NCBI GenBank assembly: GCA_910588205.1
Contig: CAJUQK010000054.1
Span: 1 to 5,028, forward strand
Length of the DNA: 5,028 bases
From: an uncultured Eggerthellaceae bacterium
GTDB lineage: Bacteria; Actinomycetota; Coriobacteriia; Coriobacteriales; Eggerthellaceae
Reading direction: 5' to 3'
The notes beneath the pieces were generated by a model. It saw nothing but the letters and a program-made list of their open reading frames with translations. It searched no databases and was not told where the DNA came from. Of the stretch, positions 1-4,520 are shown piece by piece (within the stretch, counting starts at the first letter, position 1; every line of letters begins with the position of its first letter). Made by a program: the position numbers and the translations under genes.

Positions 1-503
1 ATGATGCCGGCGAAGCATTCCGCGGTCCAGAGGGCGGCATCGGCCGAGAACACGAGCAGGAGCTGCCAGGGAGCGTCGAAGACGAAGGCAGCGATGGCCC
101 CGAAGAGAGGGGAGGCGAGCACTCCGACGAGCATTCCGACCGCAAGCGCGGCCATGGCGGCGACGCATCCCTCGTAGGCCAGGATGCGCGCCATGGTTGC
201 CGGCTCCATCCCCATGATCCCGCAGATGGCGAACTCCCTGGAGCGACGGCGCAGGATGAAGCGGCTGGCATAGGTCACCAGGAACGCGAAAACGAGCGCC
301 GAGAACACCGAGAACGCCTGGGTGACCATGGAGGCCGATTCGTAGATGCCGCGTTGGTCGGCGGTAAGGTCGAGCGATAGGAGGTAATCGCTCGAGGCTG
401 TGAAGGAGTACAGCAGACAGGCCGCGAAGGCCAGCGTGGCGAAGTATACCGAGTAGTCATGCGCTGAGCGCAGTACGTTGCGCATGGCAAGCTTCAAAAG
501 CAT
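1..503 (-). CDS. FtsX/BceB-like ABC transporter permease, N-terminal part
   Basis: Integral membrane subunit of an ABC transporter of the BceB/FtsX (MacB-related) type, which in Firmicutes mostly act in antimicrobial-peptide sensing or detoxification. The frame is open from the ATG at 503-501 to the left edge, giving 167 residues of a protein normally about 600-700 long. It begins MLLKLAMRNVLRSAHDYSVY, the usual opening of this family. Membrane segments lie near residues 17-37, 62-82, 108-133 and from about 147. After the second segment comes RRRSREFAICGIMGME, which matches the family's basic R/K-R-REFxIxxxxGM signature. GGAG at 513-510, six bases upstream, supports this start. An in-frame ATG at 560-558 would add 19 residues but has a weaker ribosome site and no family match. 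No ABC ATPase gene lies upstream in the window, although BceA usually precedes BceB. Family assignment is firm; substrate is unknown. Confidence 0.85.
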   Translation of the reverse strand, partial: MLLKLAMRNVLRSAHDYSVYFATLAFAACLLYSFTASSDYLLSLDLTADQRGIYESASMVTQAFSVFSALVFAFLVTYASRFILRRRSREFAICGIMGMEPATMARILAYEGCVAAMAALAVGMLVGVLASPLFGAIAAFVFDAPWQLLLVFSADAALWTAECFAGI

Positions 504-550
504 GGGCGGCTCCAATCCGGGACTGGAACCAACGTAAGGGACGTGACGTT

Positions 551-596
551 CTGCCGCCATCGATTCGCCTTACGGGCGCCTAACGTTTTTGCAAGG
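551..596 (-). repeat. 46-bp repeat block, copy A, upstream of the permease
   Basis: Read on the minus strand, this block aligns without gaps to 4419-4464 on the plus strand, with 39 of 46 bases identical. The shared core includes CAAAAACGTTAG and AATCGATGGCGG. It ends 47 bases before the permease start codon, so it lies in the leader or promoter region of that gene. It contains the alternative in-frame ATG at 560-558. Read on the plus strand, both copies also have a short open frame ending LPPSI-x-LTG-x and a shared TAA, so a coding origin (tail of a lost gene) cannot be excluded. Confidence 0.7.
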
Positions 597-623
597 TTTC
601 CCGCTGCAAGATGACGAAGAAGA

Positions 624-709
624 TGACGCAGGACGGGGATAACGTCATCATTTGCTTCGAGCGAGCCGATTGCCCCATGCCTTGATGACGTTATCCCCGT
701 CCTGCGTCA
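624..709. repeat. Inverted pair of 27-bp REP-like units
   Basis: The unit at 624-650 starts TGACGCAGGACGGGG and ends CGTCATCA. The unit at 683-709 is its exact reverse complement, so 27 bp pair perfectly around a 32-base loop. Each unit also has internal TGACG/CGTCA ends that could form a small hairpin. Two further single copies occur in the window (2601-2627 and 4241-4266), all outside intact genes. The pattern of short, extragenic, partly palindromic units, sometimes in inverted pairs, is that of REP/BIME elements. In RNA the pair would give a very stable stem and could end or stabilise transcripts. Confidence 0.8.
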
Positions 710-893
710 CCCATGCACCTTGCGCATGCCTTATGCCGACTTGGGCAGAGGGCCCAGAGGCTTCAGGGAAAAGATGCGAGCCATGAGGGGTCCATGCTCT
801 CTCTTCGATGCCTCTTATGTCAGGCGATGCGGCATCCCCAAACAGTCTTGGAGGCGTCGCTTCGTGCCGATCGCCGTGGAATACGCACCCAGC
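710..893. other. Intergenic stretch with no recognisable gene
   Basis: The interval between the inverted REP pair and the promoter of the small Xre gene has open frames of about 60-85 codons on both strands. None has a convincing ribosome site or a protein sequence I recognise, and the frames overlap each other. I regard it as noncoding or as decayed sequence. The whole permease-to-Xre gap (504-973) holds only the 46-bp block, the REP pair, this stretch, and the promoter/operator. Confidence 0.5.
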
Positions 894-921
894 TTGACAC
901 ATTTCTCATGCAATATATAAT
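894..921 (+). promoter_or_regulatory. Consensus sigma-70-type promoter of the Xre/membrane-protein operon
   Basis: A perfect -35 hexamer TTGACA (894-899) and a perfect -10 hexamer TATAAT (916-921) are separated by 16 bp. Transcription should start near 927-930, about 45 bases before the TTG start at 974. No other promoter in the window is this close to consensus. Such a strong promoter usually needs repression, which fits the palindrome immediately downstream. Confidence 0.85.
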
Positions 922-925
922 TGTC

Positions 926-945
926 ATGTAAGATATATCTTACAT
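926..945. promoter_or_regulatory. Perfect 20-bp palindromic operator candidate
   Basis: ATGTAAGATATATCTTACAT is identical to its own reverse complement. It begins four bases after the -10 box, so it covers the predicted transcription start. A dimeric repressor bound here would block initiation. The obvious candidate is the 66-aa Xre protein encoded just downstream (autorepression), but the sequence does not show which protein binds. The outer ATGT...ACAT arms also resemble PadR-type sites, and no PadR gene is in the window. Confidence 0.75.
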
Positions 946-973
946 TCAGGAACGCAAACTGAAAGGAACCTTC

Positions 974-1174
974 TTGGAGAGCAAGAGGAACGAGCGAATG
1001 AGAAATGCCCGCATGGAGTCGGGTCTGTCTCAGCAGCAGCTCGCCGATGCCGTGGGGGCCACGCGCCAGACCATAGGCCTCATCGAGGCAGGCCGCTACA
1101 ACCCGAGCCTCAAGCTCTGCACGGCCATCTGCAAGACGCTCGGCAAAACGCTAGGCGACCTTTTTTGGGAATAG
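974..1174 (+). CDS. YozG-type small Xre/Cro-CI family transcriptional regulator
   Basis: A 66-residue stand-alone helix-turn-helix DNA-binding protein. The HTH covers about residues 5-60: GLSQQQLADAVGATRQTIGL is the turn and recognition helix, followed by IEAGRYNPSLKLC and the closing helix ending LGDLFWE. Length and the N/DPSL motif match the YozG-like class of compact regulators, which commonly sit next to a small membrane protein. The start is TTG at 974 with GAAAGGA (961-967) six bases upstream. An ATG at 998 also has a good ribosome site (GAGGAA, 985-990) but would cut into the first HTH helix, so TTG is preferred. It lies behind a consensus promoter overlapped by a perfect palindrome, which suggests autorepression. 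The next gene starts nine bases after its stop. No sensing domain is present. Confidence 0.9.
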   Translation: MESKRNERMRNARMESGLSQQQLADAVGATRQTIGLIEAGRYNPSLKLCTAICKTLGKTLGDLFWE

Positions 1175-1183
1175 GAGTACGCC

Positions 1184-1747
1184 ATGTACTTAGTAAGAAA
1201 ATGGAACGAGATCATGGGACCGAAAGACGAGAGACTTGAGGCCGAGGAGAACAAGGCCGCCAAGGTGTCTGGCTACATTCTGCTCATTGGCTCCATCTTA
1301 AGCCTCTACTACTCCATCATGCTGAACCAGGTGGCATACACGACCGATAACCCCATCCTCACCGGACTTGGCGAGAACGTCGTTCCTGTCCAGTTGCCCT
1401 TAACCCTCACGATATTGATCGCCGGGATAGCGACAATTGCCATGCAGACCAAGTCCGGCTTCTTCTCCAGCAGGAAGCGGTTCGCCGAGATAGACAGCAT
1501 GCCCTGGGACTATGTCTCCATCTTCGCGGTCTTCTGCGGTGCCGTTATCGGCATCCTCACGTGCACTATGCGCATCGTGGCCGAGATCCAGATCGTGGGG
1601 TTCGAGCATGTCGCGTGGCTCGGCGACCTTGCCATCGGGGTCATCTTCTTCGGCATGGGATTCGCCATCGGCTTCGCCGCCATAGCCCTATCCATCCATG
1701 ACGCCATCAAACGCCGACGTGAGATCGAGCGCGAGCTCGAAGCTTAA
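1184..1747 (+). CDS. Four-helix membrane protein of unknown function (resembles DUF6773-type)
   Basis: A 187-residue polytopic membrane protein with predicted helices near residues 29-47, 69-88, 110-131 and 145-171. It has a charged N-terminal stretch (GPKDERLEAEENKAAKV) and a basic/acidic C-terminal tail (IKRRREIERELEA), both probably cytoplasmic. No catalytic motif is visible. The 'DERxExExNK' lead-in followed by four helices recalls small DUF6773-like proteins often encoded beside YozG-type regulators; that family name is from memory and uncertain. Its ribosome site GGAG (1174-1177) shares its first base with the stop codon of the regulator gene (TAGGAG), so the two are in one operon and probably translationally coupled. 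A plausible role is to sequester or signal to the regulator at the membrane, but nothing in the sequence proves this. Confidence 0.8.
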   Translation: MYLVRKWNEIMGPKDERLEAEENKAAKVSGYILLIGSILSLYYSIMLNQVAYTTDNPILTGLGENVVPVQLPLTLTILIAGIATIAMQTKSGFFSSRKRFAEIDSMPWDYVSIFAVFCGAVIGILTCTMRIVAEIQIVGFEHVAWLGDLAIGVIFFGMGFAIGFAAIALSIHDAIKRRREIERELEA

Positions 1748-1936
1748 AGAAGGCCCTGTCTGGCGACATCAGGAAACGCGAACGGCTGCTCGTAAGGCAC
1801 GGATATAAACCCCAGTTCAGAGCGGGACGTAAAGAGCTTTCGACATCCTTGTTGCCCTTGATGGAAGCCATGTAAGGCATCTTTGGTGGTAAGTTGTATC
1901 GCAATGCTGGAGCCTCGTCTCGGAAGGGAGGTGCCG

Positions 1937-2554
1937 ATGGAGCTGCCAAGGCAACTAAGGGCTAACCGCGAACGCTTGGGTCTGTCCCAGGAAGACGTTG
2001 CGCACGCGATATACGTGTCGCGCCAGACGATGTCCAGCTGGGAGAGGGGCAAGACCTATCCCGATGTGCAGAGCCTCATGTTGCTCAGCCATCTTTTCGG
2101 CATCTCCATCGATGAACTCGTGAAAGGAGACGTGGTTTCAATGAAGGAGATGGTCAGCAAAGATGCGCTGGTGATGGAGAGGATGGCGGTCGGATCTGTA
2201 GTGCTCATACTCATGGGCATTGCCTGCATGGTCGGGCTGAACGCCGTCTGGAAGGACTCCTCGCCGGTGCCGTACATGTCGATTGGCTCTCTTGCGGGAA
2301 TAGCCGCGATGGTCGCATTTTGGATCCCCTCGCTCGTGCTTTCGATGCGGATAGAGAAGATCAAGAAGAACCATAGCCTGGTGACCTACCGCGAAATCAG
2401 CGCCTTTATGGATGGCGAGGAGGTTCCCGAGGAGAGCAAGGCGCTTTCCAGAAACAAGCCCTTGCTGTCCAATATCGTGAAGCTTGTCTGCGGTGCCGGT
2501 ATTGGGCTGATCGTCGCATTCGTTCTCACGCTCATCGTCAATGCGCTGCACTAG
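1937..2554 (+). CDS. Xre-family HTH regulator with C-terminal membrane domain
   Basis: A 205-residue protein with an N-terminal Cro/CI-type HTH (residues 3-62). The turn and recognition helix are in LSQEDVAHAIYVSRQTMSSW, followed by ERGKTYPDVQSL and GISIDELVKGD, the standard layout of this very common regulator family. The C-terminal part has three predicted membrane helices (about 84-104, 114-136 and 180-201), with a charged loop between the second and third (RIEKIKKNHSLVTYREISAF). This suggests a membrane-tethered transcription factor. The start is ATG 1937, with GGAGG at 1927-1931 five bases upstream. The frame is open further upstream (TTG at 1883), but those residues do not match the family. 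It lies 189 bases after the four-helix protein gene with no clear promoter or terminator between, so it may be co-transcribed or have its own weak promoter. Ligand and targets are unknown. Confidence 0.88.
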   Translation: MELPRQLRANRERLGLSQEDVAHAIYVSRQTMSSWERGKTYPDVQSLMLLSHLFGISIDELVKGDVVSMKEMVSKDALVMERMAVGSVVLILMGIACMVGLNAVWKDSSPVPYMSIGSLAGIAAMVAFWIPSLVLSMRIEKIKKNHSLVTYREISAFMDGEEVPEESKALSRNKPLLSNIVKLVCGAGIGLIVAFVLTLIVNALH

Positions 2555-2572
2555 CCGCCGATGCGAAGACCG

Positions 2573-2586
2573 CCGTCCTGCGTCAC
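2573..2586 (-). repeat. Partial REP-like unit
   Basis: CCGTCCTGCGTCAC repeats exactly the distal 14 bases of the full REP-like unit and its next base that follow at 2614-2627 and 2628-2629 (compare CCGTCCTGCGTCAC at 2615-2628). The two are direct repeats about 42 bp apart, so this is probably a truncated second unit. Confidence 0.5.
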
Positions 2587-2600
2587 TCTTATGTCGCCCT

Positions 2601-2627
2601 TGATGACATTATCCCCGTCCTGCGTCA
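2601..2627 (-). repeat. REP-like unit, third copy
   Basis: It matches the 27-bp unit at 683-709 with a single change (TGATGACATTAT instead of TGATGACGTTAT). It lies between the stop of the membrane-anchored Xre gene and the MerR-type promoter, so it separates two transcription units. No inverted partner is present, only the partial direct copy just upstream. Confidence 0.8.
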
Positions 2628-2673
2628 CGATGGAGCCGATGACCGGCATGACAACTCGTTTCGAAAACGATCA

Positions 2674-2704
2674 TTGCACTTCAACCATGGTTTAAGTCGA
2701 TAAT
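2674..2704 (+). promoter_or_regulatory. MerR-type promoter with 19-bp spacer and dyad operator
   Basis: TTGCAC (2674-2679, -35) and GATAAT (2699-2704, -10) are 19 bp apart, the over-long spacing typical of promoters that MerR proteins activate by twisting the DNA. The spacer region carries CTTCAACCATGGTTTAAG (2679-2696), an 18-bp dyad with 16 of 18 bases symmetric. The MerR gene starts 40 bases downstream, so the regulator very likely controls its own gene and the enzyme gene behind it. Confidence 0.85.
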
Positions 2705-2743
2705 GTGTTCGCAGACACTCCTTCAACGATGGGGACGGCGTCC

Positions 2744-3205
2744 ATGGAAGAAAAGCGCTACACGATAGGCCAGGTGTCCGGCATGCTGGGGATACCTTCG
2801 TCCACGGTCAGATACTACGAGGCCAAGGGCCTGCTTCCCAACCTAGGTCGCACCGAGGGAGGCATTCGGGTCTTCACCGATGGGGACCTTGATTGGATGA
2901 GGCTCATCGGACACTTGAAGATGTCGGGGATGACCATCGGCGAGATGCGCGAGTTCACGAGCCTCTATCAGCAAGGCGACGAGACCATCGACGAGAGGCG
3001 CGCCCTCGTGCACAAAAGGCGTGATGAGATTGCGCGTCAGCTGGAAGAGCTCAAAGACACCCTCGACTTCATCACCTACAAATGCTGGTACTACGATACG
3101 GCGGCAGAAGCAGGAACCTGCGATGTTCCGCACGGCATGCGCGAAGACGAGATGCCTGCAGAAATAGCGGCCATAAAACGGAAATGTCAGATCAGGTCAC
3201 ATTGA
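2744..3205 (+). CDS. MerR family transcriptional regulator
   Basis: A 153-residue regulator with an N-terminal winged HTH (residues 5-75): YTIGQVSGMLGIPSSTVRYY is the classical MerR start, followed by EAKGLLPN, R-T-E-G-G-IRVFTDGDLDWMRLI and a second helical pair. A dimerisation coiled coil follows (about 83-113) and ends ITYKCWYYDTAAEAGT, the usual tail of MerR proteins found next to oxidoreductases and carboxymuconolactone decarboxylases. Single cysteines at about 114, 126 and 148 do not form a metal-binding pattern such as that of MerR or CueR. ATG 2744 is chosen because GGGGA lies eight bases upstream and MEEKRYTIGQ fits the family. The GTG at 2705 directly abuts the -10 box and cannot be transcribed in full; the ATG at 2729 has no ribosome site. 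The enzyme gene follows after 39 bases. The inducer is not evident. Confidence 0.93.
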   Translation: MEEKRYTIGQVSGMLGIPSSTVRYYEAKGLLPNLGRTEGGIRVFTDGDLDWMRLIGHLKMSGMTIGEMREFTSLYQQGDETIDERRALVHKRRDEIARQLEELKDTLDFITYKCWYYDTAAEAGTCDVPHGMREDEMPAEIAAIKRKCQIRSH

Positions 3206-3244
3206 TTGGGACGCCCAAAGCAACTTATTAGATAGGAGAATGTC

Positions 3245-3997
3245 ATGCCAAAAGTAGCTCAAACAGCAGGAAGAGAGCAGCTGGGAGACTTTGCCCCGAT
3301 GTTCGCTGCGCTCAATGACGATGTGCTGTTCGGGGAGGTGTGGAGCGATGATGCGCTGACGCTCAAAATGCGCTCGGCTCTCACGATTACGACGCTGGTA
3401 GCGAAGGGGCTCGTCGATGCCTCGTTCGAATACCACATCCAAACGGCGAAGGGAAACGGCATCACGGCAAACGAGATGGCGGCCATGCTTACGCATGTCG
3501 CTTTCTATGCAGGGTGGCCTAACGCCTGGGCGGCGTTCCGCGTGGCTGCAAAGGTCTATGCGGATGACCCGCAGGGACTCGACGAGCCCGAGGCTCACGG
3601 CGGCGTGTTCGGGCTGGGGCAACCAAACGACGCCTACGCTCAGTACTTCACCGGGAAATCCTATTTGAACCCCCTGACCGATCCGGATAAAACGCAATTC
3701 GTTGCCAACGTCACCTTCGAACCGGGCTGCCGCAACCATTGGCACATCCATCATGCCGACGAGGGTGGCGGGCAGGTCCTGCTCGTGACTGACGGTTGCG
3801 GCTGGTATCAGGAATGGGGCAAGGAGGCGCAAGCACTGAAGCCAGGCGATTGCGTCACCATCCCTGCAAACGTGAAGCACTGGCATGGTGCCGCCAAAGA
3901 CAGCTGGATGAGCCATGTGGCATTCGAAGCATGCGGCACGAACGTGAGCAATGAGTGGTGCGAGCCCGTGAGCGACGAGGAATACCTCAAGCTCTAG
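3245..3997 (+). CDS. Carboxymuconolactone decarboxylase-like/cupin two-domain protein
   Basis: A 250-residue cytoplasmic protein with two domains. Residues about 12-108 form an AhpD/carboxymuconolactone decarboxylase-like helical domain (MRSALTITTLVAKGL, EYHIQTAKGNGITANEMAAM, AFYAGWPNAWAAF). It lacks the CxxC pair of AhpD, so peroxidase activity by that mechanism is unlikely. Residues about 150-230 form a cupin barrel: FEPGCRNHWHIHH, then Q177, and PGDCVTIPANVKHWHGA. His167, His169, Gln177 and His212 are the likely metal ligands, as in the manganese cupins annotated as (R)-mandelonitrile lyase-like. The ribosome site AGGAGA is at 3234-3239. The gene follows the MerR gene by 39 bases and is the apparent target of that regulator. 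The reaction is unknown; a role in oxidising or detoxifying a small aromatic or electrophilic compound is a guess. Confidence 0.9.
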   Translation: MPKVAQTAGREQLGDFAPMFAALNDDVLFGEVWSDDALTLKMRSALTITTLVAKGLVDASFEYHIQTAKGNGITANEMAAMLTHVAFYAGWPNAWAAFRVAAKVYADDPQGLDEPEAHGGVFGLGQPNDAYAQYFTGKSYLNPLTDPDKTQFVANVTFEPGCRNHWHIHHADEGGGQVLLVTDGCGWYQEWGKEAQALKPGDCVTIPANVKHWHGAAKDSWMSHVAFEACGTNVSNEWCEPVSDEEYLKL

Positions 3998-4021
3998 GCT
4001 GGCCTCCTAAACGCATTTCCC

Positions 4022-4069
4022 GACCGCGCTGCTTGCTATCGCTTGGAAGCGTGCGCAAGTAGCGCGGTC
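4022..4069. terminator. Convergent intergenic hairpin, possible bidirectional terminator
   Basis: GACCGCGCTGCTTGC (4022-4036) pairs with GCAAGTAGCGCGGTC (4055-4069): 15 bp with one G-U pair in RNA. A smaller CGCTT/AAGCG stem forms inside the loop. It lies 24 bases after the stop of the cupin gene and 16 bases from the stop of the oppositely oriented flavodoxin remnant, the usual place for a shared terminator. No U-tract follows on either strand, so efficient intrinsic termination is uncertain; it may protect transcript ends instead. Confidence 0.5.
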
Positions 4070-4085
4070 ATATGAAGCCCGCAGC

Positions 4086-4241
4086 CTATCGGACCTCTTC
4101 CACCCATGCGTCGATCTCCTGCTGAGAGGCATTGCTTGCAAAACGCCTGCCTCCGTCCCACTCGGCCTCCGGCGCGGCGGCATGAAGCTCGTCGATGCTT
4201 CCCGAGATAGGGCTTGAACCCGACGTGCAGAAGCAGAGAAT
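4086..4241 (-). pseudogene. Flavodoxin gene remnant (3' end only)
   Basis: On the minus strand this frame encodes about 50 residues ending at TAG 4088-4086. FCTSGSSPISGSIDELHAAA, then PEAEWDGGRRF and SQQEIDAWVEEVR, match the C-terminal end of flavodoxins of the Flavodoxin_4 kind (FMN-binding electron carriers of about 150-200 residues), in which 'PFCTSGxSxIxxS' is near-invariant. The upstream two-thirds is missing: similarity stops where the REP-like unit begins (4241). The open frame continues to an ATG at 4289, but those residues are encoded by the repeat and are not flavodoxin. The FMN phosphate-binding N-terminus is absent, so no function remains. Flavodoxins often accompany MerR/carboxymuconolactone decarboxylase clusters, so this was probably part of the neighbouring redox locus, in convergent orientation. 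Confidence 0.7.
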
Positions 4242-4266
4242 GACGCAGGACGGGGATAACGTCATC
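4241..4266 (+). repeat. REP-like unit, fourth copy
   Basis: It matches the first 26 of 27 bases of the unit at 624-650 exactly, in the same orientation. It sits at the junction between the flavodoxin remnant and the RAYT remnant, and its GTCA supplies the TGA that closes the RAYT-derived frame (4264-4262). The placement suggests that this repeat marks an insertion or deletion breakpoint. Confidence 0.8.
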
Positions 4267-4351
4267 GACCAGCGAAGGGCGGCGGGCATTTCTGGATGAT
4301 GCCTCTTACGATTCCCGTGAGCCGTTCTATCTTCCGCACTGACAACCCCTT
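4262..4351 (-). pseudogene. REP-associated tyrosine transposase (RAYT) C-terminal remnant
   Basis: The minus-strand frame contains KGLSVRKIERLTGIVRGIIQ, encoded at about 4351-4292. This is the small HTH that closes many RAYT (IS200/TnpA-like Y1) transposases of Firmicutes and Actinobacteria, usually written GLSIRQIERLTGIxRxxIQ. The frame ends at a TGA inside the REP-like unit. The catalytic HUH motif and the tyrosine, which lie in the missing N-terminal 200 or so residues, are absent: a REP palindrome (4346-4369) abuts the fragment instead. This is therefore a dead remnant created by an internal deletion. Its position between two REP-type sequences is what is expected for a RAYT locus. Similarity rests on about 20 residues, so a chance match is possible though unlikely in this context. 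Confidence 0.6.
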
Positions 4352-4379
4352 GACCCCAGGGTCAAGGGGACGGTTCTTT
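4346..4379. repeat. Second REP type: near-perfect palindrome with GGGGACGGTTCTTT tail
   Basis: CCCCTTGACCC (4346-4356) and GGGTCAAGGGG (4359-4369) pair over 11 bp around a two-base centre. The right arm runs into GGGGACGGTTCTTT (4366-4379). This 'GGGGACGGTTCTTT' motif with GTCAAGG arms is a widespread extragenic repeat around RAYT genes in gut Firmicutes and Actinobacteria (from memory). It differs from the 27-bp unit, so two REP types meet here. Confidence 0.7.
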
Positions 4380-4418
4380 CGGCTCACTCTTGCTCGGCAG
4401 AAGGTGCATTGCCGCGTT

Positions 4419-4464
4419 CCTTTCAAAAACGTTAGAGACCGGTAAGGCAAATCGATGGCGGTAG
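4419..4464 (+). repeat. 46-bp repeat block, copy B, upstream of the YxeA-like gene
   Basis: This is the plus-strand counterpart of the block at 551-596 (minus), 39 of 46 bases identical and without gaps. It ends 56 bases before the YxeA-like start codon, close to the 47 bases seen for the permease, and has the same orientation relative to the gene. Like copy A it has ATCGATGGCGG; here that ATG opens a 14-codon frame (4455-4499) stopping before the ribosome site of the main gene. Confidence 0.7.
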
Positions 4465-4482
4465 CAACATGGGGACGGCATC

Positions 4483-4505
4483 ATCGTTTTGTGGATTAAA
4501 ACGAT
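4483..4505. promoter_or_regulatory. Inverted repeat just before the YxeA-like ribosome site
   Basis: ATCGTTTT (4483-4490) and AAAACGAT (4498-4505) are perfect 8-bp inverted arms around a 7-base centre. The right arm ends one base before AAGGAG (4507-4512). It could be an operator or an RNA hairpin that affects translation of the following gene. It is short and partly A/T, so its significance is uncertain. Confidence 0.4.
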
Positions 4506-4520
4506 CAAGGAGAGTGACCC

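Noticed and set aside
275..490. A 71-codon minus-strand frame inside the permease region
   Set aside because: It is a different frame from the permease, rich in Arg, Ser and Pro as expected of a shifted frame, whereas the permease frame has clear membrane helices and a family signature.
624..709. Reading the inverted REP pair as a CRISPR array or as terminal repeats of an insertion sequence
   Set aside because: There are only two units in opposite orientation with 32 bases between them, no repeated spacing, no transposase inside, and single copies occur elsewhere in the window.
648..931. Overlapping open frames of 66-84 codons on both strands upstream of the small Xre gene
   Set aside because: They cross the REP unit and the promoter/operator, have no good ribosome sites, and have no recognisable protein sequence.
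1804..1809. TATAAA as a possible -10 box for the second Xre gene
   Set aside because: The position 17 bp upstream (AACGGC region) has no resemblance to a -35 hexamer, and the site is about 130 bases from the start codon.
1854..1878. Weak inverted repeat (GCCCTTGATGG/CCATGTAAGGC) upstream of the membrane-anchored Xre gene
   Set aside because: Only 8 of 11 positions pair and no promoter hexamers are placed around it, so it is not distinguishable from chance.
3197..3916. A 239-codon open frame on the minus strand opposite the decarboxylase-like/cupin gene
   Set aside because: It lies almost entirely antisense to a gene with clear domains, its protein resembles nothing I know, and it has no ribosome site. 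It is a shadow frame caused by GC-rich codon use.
2729..4479. ATGGGGACGGC occurring before both the MerR gene (2729-2739) and the YxeA-like gene (4469-4479)
   Set aside because: Eleven bases, and GGGGACGG is common in the local repeats; the surrounding sequences do not align well, so I do not treat it as a shared element.
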